A DNA stretch of 64,000 bases from Albifimbria verrucaria (GCA_020081605.1 JAHREC010000009.1:2790001-2854000); one strand, 5' to 3'; positions 36,209 to 49,103 are shown, numbered from the stretch's first letter. The notes: a model not told the origin generated them from the letters alone. Program-made: numbers and translations.

Positions 36209-38249
36209 ATGGGTGCGACTCAGTCCATTGAGAGATGTGACGGCTGCAACTTCATCATTGAGGACAGGGAGCTTGTTGCCTCTGGTAAGTCCCATTTTCC
36301 TTCTCACCGTCGTACCAATGTTAACTAAACAGGGCAATGCAACCCTGACTTGGCAACTAAGTTGCTCGGAGTTCCCCGACAAAGTTGGCCCAGGAACGAG
36401 CCTCAAGAAGATATTTGGCACCGCCCCACGAGTGCACCACATCTCATGCGCAGATATCACGTTTAAAGGTATCGATTCAAGCCACCCTGCCAGCTGGCGT
36501 ACCTTCGAACCAGGCCCTCATGAAGACGAGAGACGTCGTAAATGGCTCCTGGAGCAGCTCGTGAACGGCTCGGGACAACAAATAGCCATGCCAGGATCCT
36601 TCGAATCCGTACCCCATGCGCCCCTATTCCGTGAGATTGTTGCAAACTGGAACAGGGCTCTTTGGAGTGAAGGTAAAACTTTCAACAGTTACATAAATCT
36701 CAGCGGAAGCGTGTGGGCCATGCACATCGAATTCGAAGGCCAGCGCTATATCAAGGGCTTTACGAGCGACCCTGTGGGGACGAATCACCCATATACCGGC
36801 CAGGAGAACACACATCGATGCTCTTTATGTTGCGGAGAACCACATGGGTGTTGTCGAGGTCATCTTCGGTAACTCATGTGTTGCACCGGCTGTTCCGTAC
36901 AAGCCTGATGTCTACTGGAAGTCGTTGGGTTTTCCTGACCTAGGTGGTTGCTTCAAGGCCCTCAGTGATGTAAGTTCTGTGTCTTGTTCCTAATCCACCG
37001 ATTGCAGGCTTGCTAACTTCCGTAGGAGTCAAGGTTCGTGCCTTGGTGACAGTGTACGCGAACAACACTTCCCGCCCTGGCTCTGAGACATCCTCGGCGC
37101 TCCCTCAGCCTCCATCTATGCCCCTGCGGCGCTTCCCCCGGGTGACTGGGGCGATGCACCGAAGCATGTCAAGGTGTTCAGGTTCAACGAGCCGAATACC
37201 TCGGGGTACTCCTTTTGCTGGAACAACAAGCAGGTTTCTATCCACGTTCACAAGCTGCGTGAGCAAAACGTGACGTTCTTCGATCCTCACCCCAGCCATG
37301 GCTCTTCTGCTGTGTGGCAATATCTCCCCATCGAGCGTGGTGAATATATTTCGATGATCTGGCATCATTACCATGAGGACCGGCGCAACGTGTATCTTTC
37401 TGTAAGTCTTCTCCTTCCTTCTCATATATGGAGTAGCTAACAATCTCACAGCTGAAGACCAACAAAAACCACGTGATTCGTCTGGGAGCCCACATCAACA
37501 TGTGTGGCAAATCTCTGGAAAACGTGATTGTATATCGTCCGCCGAAACGTTCAGCCTGCATCTACTACAAGGAGAGGCCCGCTAACATCAACTGCATCGC
37601 TTTTGAGGGCGCAACCCCGTTCGAGCACATTCGCGGCGTACACGCGCCGGAACTCCCTACTCCGCCATTTCAACGTGAGGAATGTCCAGCGGACTTCTTT
37701 TGTTCAACTCTATGGCTAAAGGAAATTATTGATATAACGCCGAGCATGAAAACCGTCTCGGGCGTCCAAATCATTACTGGCATGATCGTGAGCTACCTCG
37801 ATGGACACCAGGAAGCAGTAGGCCAAGTCAAGTACAATTCTCTCGGCGATGTAATCGACGCTATAGATGGTAAAGAAATATGGTTCCGCTTCGTCAAGAT
37901 CGGTGGCCACTACCCCAACGTTGCCGAGATACGCCTCTCCCCGCCAAGACGACCGCGTCGTCGTCATGGCGAGCCCTCTACCAAACGGACTTGCGAAAGA
38001 AGGAGATCCAATGAGAATAGATGCTGGCTCAGACTCTCACTGTTCACCACCCTGGAATGGTGGTTCTCGGACAATTCATCCATTCTACGTGCGAAGGACA
38101 GACGGAGCCCACTGTTGAAGATCCGTGACCCGCTCCGCCTCGCGAGTCTGGAGATGCTGAACTCCGGCGCCGGTCCCAGTTCACGGATTCCCGGTTTCGA
38201 GTATGAAGAAGACTTTGGTGATCTTGAAGACCCATGGCCTTTTGATTAG
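36209..38249 (+). CDS. Unknown fungal protein with short N-terminal Cys motif
   Basis: Start MGATQSIERCDGCNF directly follows a pyrimidine-rich leader. The CDGC motif could be half of a small zinc site. Exon 1 ends at 36284 (GTAAGT donor; acceptor 36332). Later exons encode DSSHPASWRTFEPGPHEDE, HIDALYVAENHMGVVEVIFG, FRFNEPNTSGYSFCWNNKQ, GEYISMIWHHYHEDRRNVYL and a C-terminal part with VQIITGMIVSYLDGHQEAVG. That last part resembles the beta-rich C-terminal segment of some fungal F-box/DUF7600-like proteins, but this is weak. Introns are also likely at about 36970-37024 and 37401-37451. The frame changes near 36360, 36800 and 37050-37110, where an in-frame TGA also appears. The end reads DFGDLEDPWPFD. 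Either a damaged gene or an error-rich one; no function can be assigned. Confidence 0.5.
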
Positions 38250-41200
38250 ATAGGGGTTTTGCCAGTCCTCTATCCCATATGTCTCCCCTTACCACATATG
38301 GTTTCTTGTACATTACTTAATACCCCATCTCCTATTGTCTTGGTAGAGCGGAGTAAGAACGGTTCGATCCTGGGCCACCCTCTGTCTCCTCTTCTTGGTT
38401 TTCCCTTTTTCCTTTGTCTTCTTCCCTGGTCAGTTGAGTGGTATTTCGCAAATCACGGCATCTTGGCTGTCTCACGTTTTTAAACAACACTTTTTCGCGA
38501 GTCATGCAAGATGACAATGAGTTAGCACCCCGGTCATGGTTCGGACCAGCAAGCCAATAGGGCGCTGTTATCCCAAAGTCATCTTACTGTTTTCTTTGTT
38601 TCTCTTTACTTTTTCCTCCGTTCAGCCGAGAACACGTGTCGTGGGATAGGGCTGATCAGTCGCTCGTTTTCCGATCATTTTCTGTCATTTTCTGACGATA
38701 TTTTCAGCTTATCGGGACGGGCCGGTAATAAATTAACTTTAGGATATAGTGTGGCTTTTTATAGGAAGCTGCTGTCGTTAAAATACGGCACAAGGGTGGT
38801 GTGGGCGTGAAAGGGCTGGTTTCTGGTATTAACTTGCACGAACTTGCGAGCAATTGAGTCTGTATCTTTTTTCAAGGGCTATTATTTACTGTCGCTGTTT
38901 AAGAAACCGTACGTAGGATGCTTTAAATTATTTCCCTTGACTTCGAGGTTCCTCCCTGCTTGTAAAATACTAGTCATTGCGGGAACGTGAGCCCTTCTTG
39001 TAGGAGTAAGCAGAGCGAAAAGCCGGGTGGGCTCCAGGGTATACCAAAGGTAACGTCAAGGGCAACGTGAAGGGCCCTTGGTAAATGCCTCCGGCGGCGA
39101 TTGCATCGAGCCGGCCTCGCTACGCTCGATCTCACGATTATCAGGTTTGAGGCAGCTGGGTCAGCAGCATCATCACGACGGTCAGGGCTCGAAGCAGCCG
39201 TCTTCAGCGTCCTAGAAATTGGGTTCATCAGCATCTTCAGCATCTTCAGCATCTTCATCGTCAGGGCCTGAGGCAGCCGGATCAGCAATATCGCCATAGG
39301 GCTCAAGGCTCAAGACAAGCAGTAGATTAGTAAGACAAAGAGCATATCATCAAAGGATACATTAGCCTATAGTCAATAGCATCATGCGATAATGCCTTCG
39401 ACCAGTCGTCAATAAGATAGACAATTAAAGAAGCAAAGCAGAGGCTACCCTGAGTATCTTACTCACCTCCGCTCGAGCATTTAGTGCTCTTCACTCGTTC
39501 TTTCGCTTTGCTTAATCACGATGAGGATAATGGAAATGCGGTCTAGCAGTAATTAGTGATTGACTACCTACATGGGCTACCTATGCGGGCGGTGGCCTCA
39601 CAAGATATGGTTTGGACATAGGAATACACTCCCATCGCGTCTACATTGTTCTTAAACTTGGAAATCACCTAGAACCGATGTCTCCTTCATGCTCAAGTAC
39701 ATTTTCATGTCAAAAAAGCACCATCTACGTGAGCTTTAATGGTCAGTCCGGCACCTGTGATTTTGTTCTGCACCGTCTCCTACTCGGATGTGAATGTCCA
39801 ATAACAAATCTAAACAACTGCTTATCCAGAGTAGTATGCAGAATAATTGTGTCTCTATTGCATCCACGGATGAGTCTTGCGGCCTTACGACAGCAAAGTC
39901 TGGAGGCAAATTTGACCTTCGGCGTACACCCGATGACACATTGGACGTTGCACGCAGCAACTCTACATTCTTCTGGTGGAGCTAGGCACGAGACGGCTTG
40001 GCCTGGCCGTTGTTCGTAACGGTTGGGTGTACCCATCTTAATTGTCTTGTGGTTGTACCCGTAGCCCCTGGGTGTGGAACTCAACCACTGGACTTGTGGA
40101 TGCTACTGGACCCTAAAGGCTATGGCATCTGAAGGGCCGACTATCTCTTCCAACTATGTATACCAGTTACTCCTAGATAACTGATAAGCAGCAGGGCGCT
40201 GCCAACTCGATGCTGTATTCACTTCGTGGTGGGAGGACCTACCCTTGACCTCTTATTATATCGCAGTTTCTAGAAGATGAATAAAATGGAAATCTACAGG
40301 AAATCACAAACTTCGGGGTTTTTACCAAGACACACGATAAGGGATCGTGACTCGACGTGATCTGGTATCATTTCATTATTGCTTATAAGAATATCACGAT
40401 AGGTGACTGGGACTAAAAGACGGGTTGAAGTTGTCATTGATCTAACGCTTGCGGTCAGCCGGGTACCTGTAACTTTGTGTTGTACCGATACTTGCTGCCT
40501 ATGAACCCGCTGCTGTGAGGAGAAATGGACGAGTGACTGGCAATGGGCCTTGATCAACAACTCCTCACTAGCCGGGCGCACGTAACATTCGACACCACTT
40601 CACCATGGACATGGACTGAGGACATTTACTTCAATGAAACATTATACTACTCGATCAGAACATTGGCTGTATAATCCATTGCATTATTGGTGATGAGTAT
40701 TGATTGTATGAAGCCATCACAGGCTGCCTCATTGGCCCTTCTTCACCAAGACCTGCCAATATTCTCCCCAATACCACCTCTCCCTCAATGGAGTCACATC
40801 CAGACTGCATGAGTTACATCGTTACGCTATCCACACCGCTTCGGTTGAAACAGGAGGGATGGAGGGTGGGCTGCGGCGGCAACAGTGCAAAACCAATCTC
40901 CTCAACCCACCGGCTGCTGCCCCTAGCCGATGGTTTGTTGGCAAAAGAAAGTTGAAGAAGACGAAGATGAAGGCTGCATACAGTCTCTCATACGGTTTGC
41001 CATGTTTAGCGCTGATTCACGCGTCCAGCTCGACGCTGATCTCGCAAGCCACGACAAACTTCGTGAATCCAGACGATTCCAGCCCAAGCCATGATTGCTC
41101 GCGGAAGACGCCCAGAGCCCGGATGCTGGTGCGTGCCATCACACGCTTCGTATACTTCATATAGTCTGTAACAAATAGCAAACTTGTGGTGGCCACTCAG

Positions 41201-42078
41201 CACGGCTCTTGAAAGCCCCTGTACGCCACTTTTCTTCTCCTCCCGCATCGTCTCCCGCCTCAGGCCGGTGATCCAAGATAGCAAATCGGGCTGACCGCAG
41301 ACGCCACAGCTTTGCCCGTGTGTTTCTTTTTCTTTCGTCACAGGCACCCTCTACCAGGTTTCCTGCACGTTGCCGCGAAACACATCTTGGGCCCAGGGCA
41401 GGGCCTCATCGACCCATGCAACCCTTACGCTCCTTGGCTTCTGTCGACGGCACATGCCCGCAGGATACAGGCTGGCTCGGGGAAGAAAGTGCTTCAGCCC
41501 ACAGGACGCTTTCCTGCGCTAGTCATGCTGGGAGGGTGTCGTCCGGGTTGTCGTGCTTTAATTGTTTGTCTTCTAGCCCACGGCTTGCAGCATGAGGAGG
41601 CTGTGGCGACCGGCATATCGTCTCATCCTAAATCTTTGGCTGCTGGTTTCCTTGCCAGATCTACGATGGTTATCGGATGATTTGTTCCCCTAGCTTGAAG
41701 GCGTCATCACCGTGACATGAATGGGGCTCTCTGAGTGGTGTGGGCGTTTCGGTGTATGTTTGCTCAACCAGCCCAGATGTAAGTCGGTGTGCACTATCCG
41801 ATCAGCCCTCCTTTTGCTTTACTGGGAGACCGTGAATACTGGCGTCTTGTTGTGGTATCCATGGTCATGCCGTACAACTTGGCTATCCTAGCTCGTTGAA
41901 ACCTTGCCGTGGGCTCGGTCCGAGGCTTCATCTATAACTATCAGCCGTCGCCATGCCACCCTTTATCCCATGTTGCAATTGTCTTCGTGATAGTCTTCAA
42001 CACAGGGCATCACTTTCAGATCTCTATAACCGCCTTCGATTACATTTCCTTACAGACGGTGACGTCTTCCACCAGATA
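38250..42078. other. Intergenic, partly AT-rich; no gene called
   Basis: 38600-39000 is AT-rich with frequent stops. At 39224-39270 a 9-bp unit (CATCTTCAG) repeats about five times and encodes acidic low-complexity sequence on the minus strand, a pattern often seen in relics but not enough to call a gene. A 35-bp segment at 39742 (GGTCAGTCCGGCACCTGTGA) resembles one at 40454 (GGTCAGCCGGGTACCTGTAA). 41200-41700 holds overlapping chance ORFs. Confidence 0.45.
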
Positions 42079-43767
42079 ATGGAGCATTCCTCGTGGCCAG
42101 AGCCAGAGCCAAACCCTGGCGCCCCTACAGTCGAGAAGCATCCTGTCGAGGCCCTTGATAATGCTGTTGGCAATGGATTCTGTGGTAAGTGCCAAAGCCA
42201 GCTTTGATGGACGATATAGAATGATCTAACCTGGTACCAGACATGTGTAACACGCAGAAAGTGCCATGCCAGACGGACGAAAAGGGCCGTTGCTCTCGCT
42301 GCGCTCTCTTGGCAACTGATGAGGAACTCAAACATGACACAAACGAGAACCTCCATCAAGTTAGCAAGGGCAAGAACCCTATGCCCAAGAAGAATTCTAG
42401 GAAAAGGCCCGCCGCGCCAAACTCTGACCAGGCCAAGCCAGCCAAGGTCAAGAAACCTGCGGCGAAGAAGGCTGCTGCTTCTCAAGCTCCTGTTGCTTCT
42501 CAAGCTCCTGTTGCTGGTGGTTCCTCGACAACTAGTAAGCCCCCAGAGCCGGAGAAGCGGCCAGACACCCCAAGACCTTCCCCAGGAATCAAGTGCCCCC
42601 TGCCGTTGATAAGATGTTTCCTCTGAGGCCTGGACTTATGGCTAGTAACTATGCCGAGGCAGTCCCAACGCCAGCAAAGGCACCAGTGCCCAACATCAAA
42701 CCCAGCGCTTCAGTGCCCATGAACCTTTCTGCACCACAGCAACCTCCCCTTTTGGTGGTGGTGTCTCTGTGGCAAGCGGTTCGCCTATGCAGGCACACAT
42801 GTTTGAGTCGACAAGCTCATCGAGCCAACTCCAGCCCTCCACCTTTAATGTTGCATCCAATGTCAACACAAGTGCACTCGGGGTTGGCAACACCACCAAT
42901 ACCACCTTTGTTCAGTTCAGAGCTGAGACTAGCTCTTCGTCCATCACGCCCTCCACTCAGGCACCTTCATTCACCGACATTGACGCTATCAGGACTCTGC
43001 TGCAGCTCCCAACATCGAGCAACTCACTCGGCAACCGCATGAGCCAAGGCAGTGTTGCTCAGATAAACACGCATGGAAACTTTGGGGGCTCGAGCGTCTT
43101 CGACACACTTGCGCCTGGAACATCGCTGCCCCCTACGAGCTCCTTAAACTCCTCGGAAGTGTCTGATGCACCCGCGGTCTCCATATCTTCCACGATGACG
43201 GAGGCAAGCCAGTTGAGCAACAATGGCCGCAACAATGGCCGGAACAATGACTACAGCCATGTGCGCTTTACCAACAACATGTTCCCAGACAGCTCCGTGA
43301 GCAACCCCGTGAGCAGCCCCGTGAGCAACCCCGTGGGCAACCTCGTGGGCAACCCCGTGGGCAACCTCGTGAGCAACCCCGTGGGCAACCTCCTTTGGCC
43401 TGATCAGAGCGGCATACCCGCCGACTTTTTGAGGAACGACAGATCTGTGAACTCAGTGGCCAGCAGTGACGGCAGCGCAACGCCCGTTCCTGCAAGATCC
43501 CCTGACAACATGAGCCCTGCAGCGTCAGACCGCAGCTTCAACAGCATGAGCTTGTTCGAGTCGGCATTGCCACCTCCTACCAGCCCTTCCGAGCTCTTTG
43601 GTGCGTGGGCAACCGCGGCTGTCCTTCTCAACAATGGGCTAGGAGTGGTGGAGCGATCCAGCGGACATATTCGTTGCACAAGAGTAGGCTGCCATAGTCT
43701 GTACGATTCTTGGGCAGAGCTGCGAAACCACTACATCGGGGCCCATAGCAGCCAGAGTAGTGAGTGA
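42079..43767 (+). CDS. Putative zinc-finger protein with low-complexity body
   Basis: The N-terminus carries C-x2-C-x6-C-x7-C-x2-C (CDMC, VPC, RCSRC), five of the six cysteines of a Zn2Cys6 cluster. The motif is interrupted by an intron (42185-42240, phase 1) after the first Cys. A Lys/Ala-rich basic stretch (RKRPAAPNSDQAKPAKVKK) follows, a likely nuclear signal. Then comes a long Ser/Thr/Asn/Pro-rich region, a four-residue tandem repeat and a C-terminal C2H2 finger (CTRVGCHSLYDSWAELRNHYIGAH: C-x4-C-x12-H-x4-H). A nuclear DNA-binding or transcription role is inferred. Start 42079 is preferred, but an in-frame ATG at 41953 adds 42 residues. The frame breaks at 42596-42600 (CCCCC) and about 42747 (CCCC), both repaired by one C. 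The family is not recognised. Confidence 0.6.
43297..43392 (+). repeat. 12-bp coding minisatellite, eight units
   Basis: Eight tandem copies of GTGRGCAACCYC encode V-S/G-N/S-P/L four times four residues twice over: VSNP, VSSP, VSNP, VGNL, VGNP, VGNL, VSNP, VGNL. The units alternate in two types, suggesting expansion of a 24-bp pair in the second half. Length is a multiple of three, so copy-number change would keep the frame of the zinc-finger gene. Confidence 0.9.
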
Positions 43768-46700
43768 GGGGAGGCTGAAGGTTGGATGTGGGCCACTGTA
43801 TGAGCAGACGGCCCAGGAGAGCATAGCTACTCCATTGAGATGTATTTTATTCGATTTTAGTCGTTTCCCCAAATTGAACTTGTTTTCCTTGGTACAACTT
43901 CATCATGTCGTGCGGGTTCAGGGACAAGGGTCATCGTAGAAAGCCACCCGTCAAAAAGTTAAGATAGGGTAACTGGAGAATTGGTGTCCATATGTAACAT
44001 CAGCCCATCAAGACGAGTCGGGATTGGCAGATGGCTTTCGCTGCCCCTGGCTGACATGGGCAAAAGTCTTGGTGGATTCCAGCTATCAGCCTGCTCGGAT
44101 GAATGGTCCGACACATCGTGAAGACCCCGTTTTTTTCGTCTCTTGTCTGGTTGCCAATTTGGGGGTCCATTGGTTCGGCAATGGTAGGAAAATTACCCTG
44201 CTTGGCGATGGAAATGCGGTGTTAGGGGTTCGGGGTTGGGGAAAGGATGTCGAGGAAACGAACCCACAGCGGAGGCTACGCACGTCCAGTAGCGTGTTTA
44301 CACATGGGCTGGCTGGGCCTCGGTTGGGGACAGTTGATGAGTTGTTTGAAGAAAGGCGGTATTGGTTTGTTTCGGCTAGGGGTTGATTGGGCAGAGGACA
44401 GAGTCGCCAATATTGGATTCGCAAGGGCAGTTTGAATGCGCGACGCTTCTCCCACCCACGTCGGCCATGTGGCTATCTGCAGCGCTTCTACGGTGCACCA
44501 ACGTTACAGACTAGATGCTGAGATGGAATCACAAAACCCTCTGTAGAGGCCCCAGCTCGCGTGGGGCCCGGTTCCCGGAAAGACGGAGAGGCAAGCCTGA
44601 AGAAAGACTGGGGCGCGTGGAGACAGGGGCATGGAAATGGGGGCATGGAAATGGGGGCATGGGATGGGGCGACACAATGGAGAAGATGGACAGGACATGA
44701 CAGGACGGGACAAGACAGAACATGACACGACAAGGGTCCACGAGAGAGCGGGTTGTCCCCCTCCGCGTGCACGCTGTAAAGAGCTGGCGGCCGCGACAGG
44801 CATGCAGGCCTATTGGACCCTGAAGATCAGGCTAGAGCGGCGTTATTGGCAGGGAGGATAGGGGCACGAGGACAAGCTTGGGCGCGTCCAAAGTCCAGAC
44901 CGAGCAACTGGATGGCAAAGGGTAGGCCGGATTGAACCCCGCGATGAGATTTAGGCGATGTGACGGTACAGAGGCTGGGTAGCAATGGATCGTGCGCCGC
45001 GTATGCTTCCGGTTGTTTGCGATTTGGTAAGAGAGGGGACAGAGAGAGAGAGAGAGACATGTTGCGATGATGGATGGATGGTGAGCGAGTGGACGGACAG
45101 CGGGAGGTGGGTGACCAACTGAGACAGTAGGGGCGCCACATGGAGAAGTAACGAGAGCGATTCTCAGGTCGGGTCAGATCTGACGAGAGCTGAGGGGCAC
45201 CGAGGTGCATTGCACTAGCAGGAGACTGACGATGGTGTGTTGACATGGTGGGATGGAGTTGAATGTTTGTCTGCTGAGCATCTGCCAGTCCAGTCCGTCC
45301 GGACTACTCTGTACTCTGTACTGTATGCTCTGTATGTACCGTAGACATGGGCAGACATAGAGACAGGGAGGGGTTGAGGTTGGTGGCAAAACTGCACACG
45401 AGCAAGCATCTCTGAGGGTGTCGATGCGGAATAAAAGCCATGGGCTTATTTTCATTCATCATCATCTTTTCTTTTTTCACTTGCTTGCGTCGACGGCCAG
45501 ACGTAAGTGGCAGAGACTAGTTGATCGCAACTGCGTGGGACGATGCGGAGCGGCTCACACCGGGCCGCTTGCAGGTACCTGAAGATGGTGTGCGGGTGAG
45601 TTGCGGTGGTTGAACAGGCACAGGAGACTAGTGGGTTTGAGTAAGGATGACTAGATGTGAGTGAGCGAGTGAGTGAGTGTGGAGTGTGGAGTGTGAAGTG
45701 TGGAGGGACCGTGGTTGGTTGCATAATATCCTGCGGCAAACGAAAAAAAAACAAAATAAAATAAAATGGCCGAAAGAAAAAAAAAAAGCAAATGACTCTA
45801 AAAAAAACAAAAACCCGCATCGATGCGCTGGCTCCAATTTCTGCCCGTCACCGGCGCTAGAAGAGAAGAAGGCAAGGCAGGCCTGAGCTAGCAGAAGGCC
45901 TTAGGTACGGTACCTGCTACACCATTGGGTCCAAGTTCAGATAGAGCGTGCACAGTAACCAAACCATACCCGTGGTGGCTTCTTGGCACGGTGCAGTACG
46001 ATGCCCATACCGTCCTCTCTCGCTCCTTTACATGGAGTTTATATGTACATGCGCGGTACCCCATCGTGCGCGGACCGTTGCACCCGTCCTTTCTCCAACT
46101 CTCTCCAAATGCAGCGCTACGCTTCCCGTCTTCATCTTGCATCTGCATGTCTCTCTCTTCTTCACATCTCGCTTCAACCATCTTCATTCTTTCGGTGATG
46201 CTCTTGCTGCGTAATCTGTCCATTCCAGCCAGCCACTATCCCTGACCTTTTTCTTGTTTCTTTTTATTGCTTCGCCCATCATCCTCTTTCGGTGTGCCAT
46301 CTTCGCCTCCTCTCCCAATTGCAAGCCACCTATCACGGCTGCTCCTCTCTCCCCAGAGCAAGGCTGGCAAATCGGAGACAAATCCTCGCTGCCGGCAGCC
46401 ACCCTCTTCCGCCAAACAGGCAGAGACAGAGAGCGTAGCTGAGGGAGGACTCCTCAAAGGGGGCCGAGGGGAAATAGGAGAAGAAGAACGAGGTGACTCC
46501 TATCTGATCGACCACAGACACGCACACATACGCACTCCTCCTCCGCTGCTTACAGAGGCTCATCCGAGACAACCATCCCAAACTAACCCCGACCTGCCTG
46601 CATCACATCGCATCGCACCGCACCGCACCGCACCGCACTGTATGTCCCTCACGCTCGGGTCTGCTGGCGTGAGCATGGGTTGCAGTTAAAGAACAACAGC

Positions 46701-47147
46701 CCCTGCTGCCCTCACCGATTCTCCCAAGGTACCTTACCTTGCCTGTGCCTTAGGCTGCTCCACACCCAAGCCAAGGGGAAGAAAAAGAGGACCCTGCCTC
46801 GCATCCTTGCAACGCTTCTTTTTGCGTCATTGCTATCACTACCCGTCCATCCCCTTCCCTTCCCTTACCGCTAAACCGCTTTCTCCCAATCTCAATCCCT
46901 CTCTTCAACGAACGCTTTCTTTTTCCCGCTTTGTCTCACTCCTTTGCGCAGGCAGCTCGAAAACCTGCTTTCCATGCTCTCAACTACTGTGCTACTTCTC
47001 CTGGTTTCCTCGGCCTTCTCCTGCTTTTTGGTTGATTGATCTGCTTGACTGCCAGCCTTGGCTTGGTTAGCGCTTCTTGCGGCTCCGTCTACCAGTTTCA
47101 CTTCCACCTCTTTGACTGGCTCCGGTCAGTCCCGCCGCCCTGCCACC
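43768..47147. other. Intergenic with simple repeats and GGTACC motifs
   Basis: No gene was recognised. Visible are a 14-bp minisatellite (GGGGGCATGGAAAT, about 44624-44666), ACAGGACATGAC-type repeats (44690-44730), a GA run (45040-45055), GGATGGAT units (45068-45082), GAGTGAGTGTGGAGTGTGGA-like repeats (45660-45705), A-rich runs (45747-45812), CGCAC repeats (46604-46637), and GGTACC at about 45575, 45912, 46055 and 46730. The last kilobase before 47148 is strongly C/T-rich and probably contains the promoter and long leader of the next gene. Confidence 0.55.
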
Positions 47148-49103
47148 ATGACGAAACTGCCGTCCGAAGCCTTCTTGCCCACGGGTGCCTTGGATTGGGA
47201 TCCGCCCTCGGCCAAAGCTTCCTTCGCTCGTCAATCACATATCCCGAGCAGTCACAACTCGGCTACTCTTTCACCTTTGCTCCCGCCTCCTCCTCTCCTA
47301 ACCACAACTTCGCCTCGCCAGCCACCCACATCCGATCACAAGTCTACGGCATCCGTCCGCCCAACCTGTCCAACTCACACGCCGACGTCTTCGCAAAGCC
47401 TCCAGTCACAGGTGTCTCCTTTGTGCCCACCTCGCTTCTATCTCCTGGCGCTTCTGCTCAGCGTCGCTCCAGCAGCCTGTCGCCCACCGCACGCCCACCT
47501 GCCCACCAGCTGTCCTCGCATCAGCCCGTCTCTCCTCGTGCACTTGCCCCGGGTACTGGCTCCAGTTCCTCGCTCCTTCGATCCGTTTCCGCCGACGCTG
47601 CCGCACCGCAGCAAACATCGGTCCACCTCGTTCAGCGCCTGACGCAGCAAAACGCTCTGATTCGCGAGGCTTGGGAAGCTGAGCGTAATTATCTCGAGGC
47701 AAACAGGCGTCGCGCCGAGGAGGTTTATCAGGAGGAGCGTGAGATCATGGAGGACGTGCGCGAGGGCTGGGAGAACGACAGGGCCGCCATGGCCACCGAG
47801 ATCCAGACCCTCAAGGAACGAATTCAGCGTCTCGAGGGTGAGAATGCCACCCTGCTAGCGGTGGCTTCCCAGAGCGTGCAGCTTTCCGGCTTGGTGTCAC
47901 CAAAAGCAAGCCAGCTTCCGAGCAACGCAGACACGCCTACCAACCCATCCCTGGCCGCACCGGCTCCCGCCCCAGCTACCGCCCCAGCTACCGCTCGAGT
48001 GCTCCAGCCGGTTGCCTCGCCGCCGATCCCTGGCTCGTCTCAAGCAGACACATCCATGCTGCCGCCTGGACTTAATGGCGCCTCGCGTCGGCCGCATCAC
48101 GCCAGCCCTGGAGGCTCTCGTACCTCTCCCACCGGTCAGCCAGAGACCTCGCCCTTCATACCGCTCGAGCCCCGCACCCAGCCCCAGAATTCGAGTCCTC
48201 ACGACTTTCTGTCGTCTTCTTCCGACGATGTAATCATCCCCACACCCATCATTGACGTCCAGGAGATCGACCCTAAGCTGGAGGGCATTCCTATAAAGGC
48301 AACAGCCGTGCAAAAGTCCACGTTCAATGAAGCTTCAGACAAGGCCTCTCCCGCCACCTCTCCGCCTGCTGTTACAGACGCACGTCCTGTTGATACATCA
48401 AGACCGATGCCTGTTAAACGTGTATCCTCCAAGGACCACACCTTGCAGGTCCTGGCTGCTGAAGAGTCTCGACGACTCACGATGCATGCCGGTCATACAC
48501 CTAACCATTCACTTTCCCTGTTCCCCACCATCAATGCCACGGAGAACAACAACACCAACGGACCCAGCGAGGGCACAACCCCAACTGCCGATGCCCCTTC
48601 GGCCCCGGGCGAGAGGCTTGCTCGACTCGGCAATGGCACCGAGCCCGAGGAAGACGAACCTGAGCCCAAGCACCCCAGCATCACGGATCCGAACGCTCCT
48701 CTCCCCTGGGGTCAGACATTGACCCTGAACCACATCTTGACCCTGTCGACGATGTGCCGCTCAAGGGACCCCTGATGGTCAAGAACATACCTGCCCAAGA
48801 TGAGTTGTTCTGGGCTCAAGTCAATAAGAAACTCGAACCAATTAGTCAGGGCAAAATGCTCTCCCAACCGTTGTCAAAGCCTCTCTGGGAGACCAGGATG
48901 CCGGGCCCTCTGGTATTGCTGCTGCCAACCATCAGCAGCCGGCACAGGTCGCTCCTGTTGGTGGGGATGCTTCCCACGATGCCCAGCCTGAAACCGCCTA
49001 CGAGGACGACAGAGCACCTCGGAACAATAAGCGTGCCGAGCCAGACGTGCCTCTCAAATTGAAGAGTACAACCAACTTCGGCGCCCCATTTGGTGTGGCT
49101 TAG
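47148..49103 (+). CDS. Ser/Pro-rich protein with central coiled coil, function unknown
   Basis: The start MTKLPSEAFLPTGALDWDPP has a strong context (GCCACCATGA). One extra C at 47203-47205 joins it to the long frame (PLGQSFLRSS). The N-terminal third is Ser/Pro-rich. A coiled coil follows at about residues 165-230 (VQRLTQQNALIREAWEAERN to LKERIQRLEGENATLL), then a long disordered Pro/Ala/Ser region with an acidic patch (EPEEDEPEPK). After another break at about 48712-48716 (one G restores DPEPHLDPVDDVPLKGPLM) the protein ends KLKSTTNFGAPFGVA at TAG 49101. No intron is needed. Similar proteins occur across Sordariomycetes as hypotheticals; I can assign no function. A scaffold or cytoskeletal/polarity role would fit but is a guess. 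Confidence 0.65.

Noticed and set aside
38341..38376. tRNA-like words TGGTAGAGCG and GGTTCGATCC
   Set aside because: They resemble A and B boxes but are only about 12 bp apart, and no cloverleaf can be folded around them.
38974..39306. 110-codon minus-strand ORF with acidic repeats as a transposase relic
   Set aside because: Only a low-complexity CATCTTCAG repeat is visible; there are no catalytic motifs or terminal repeats.
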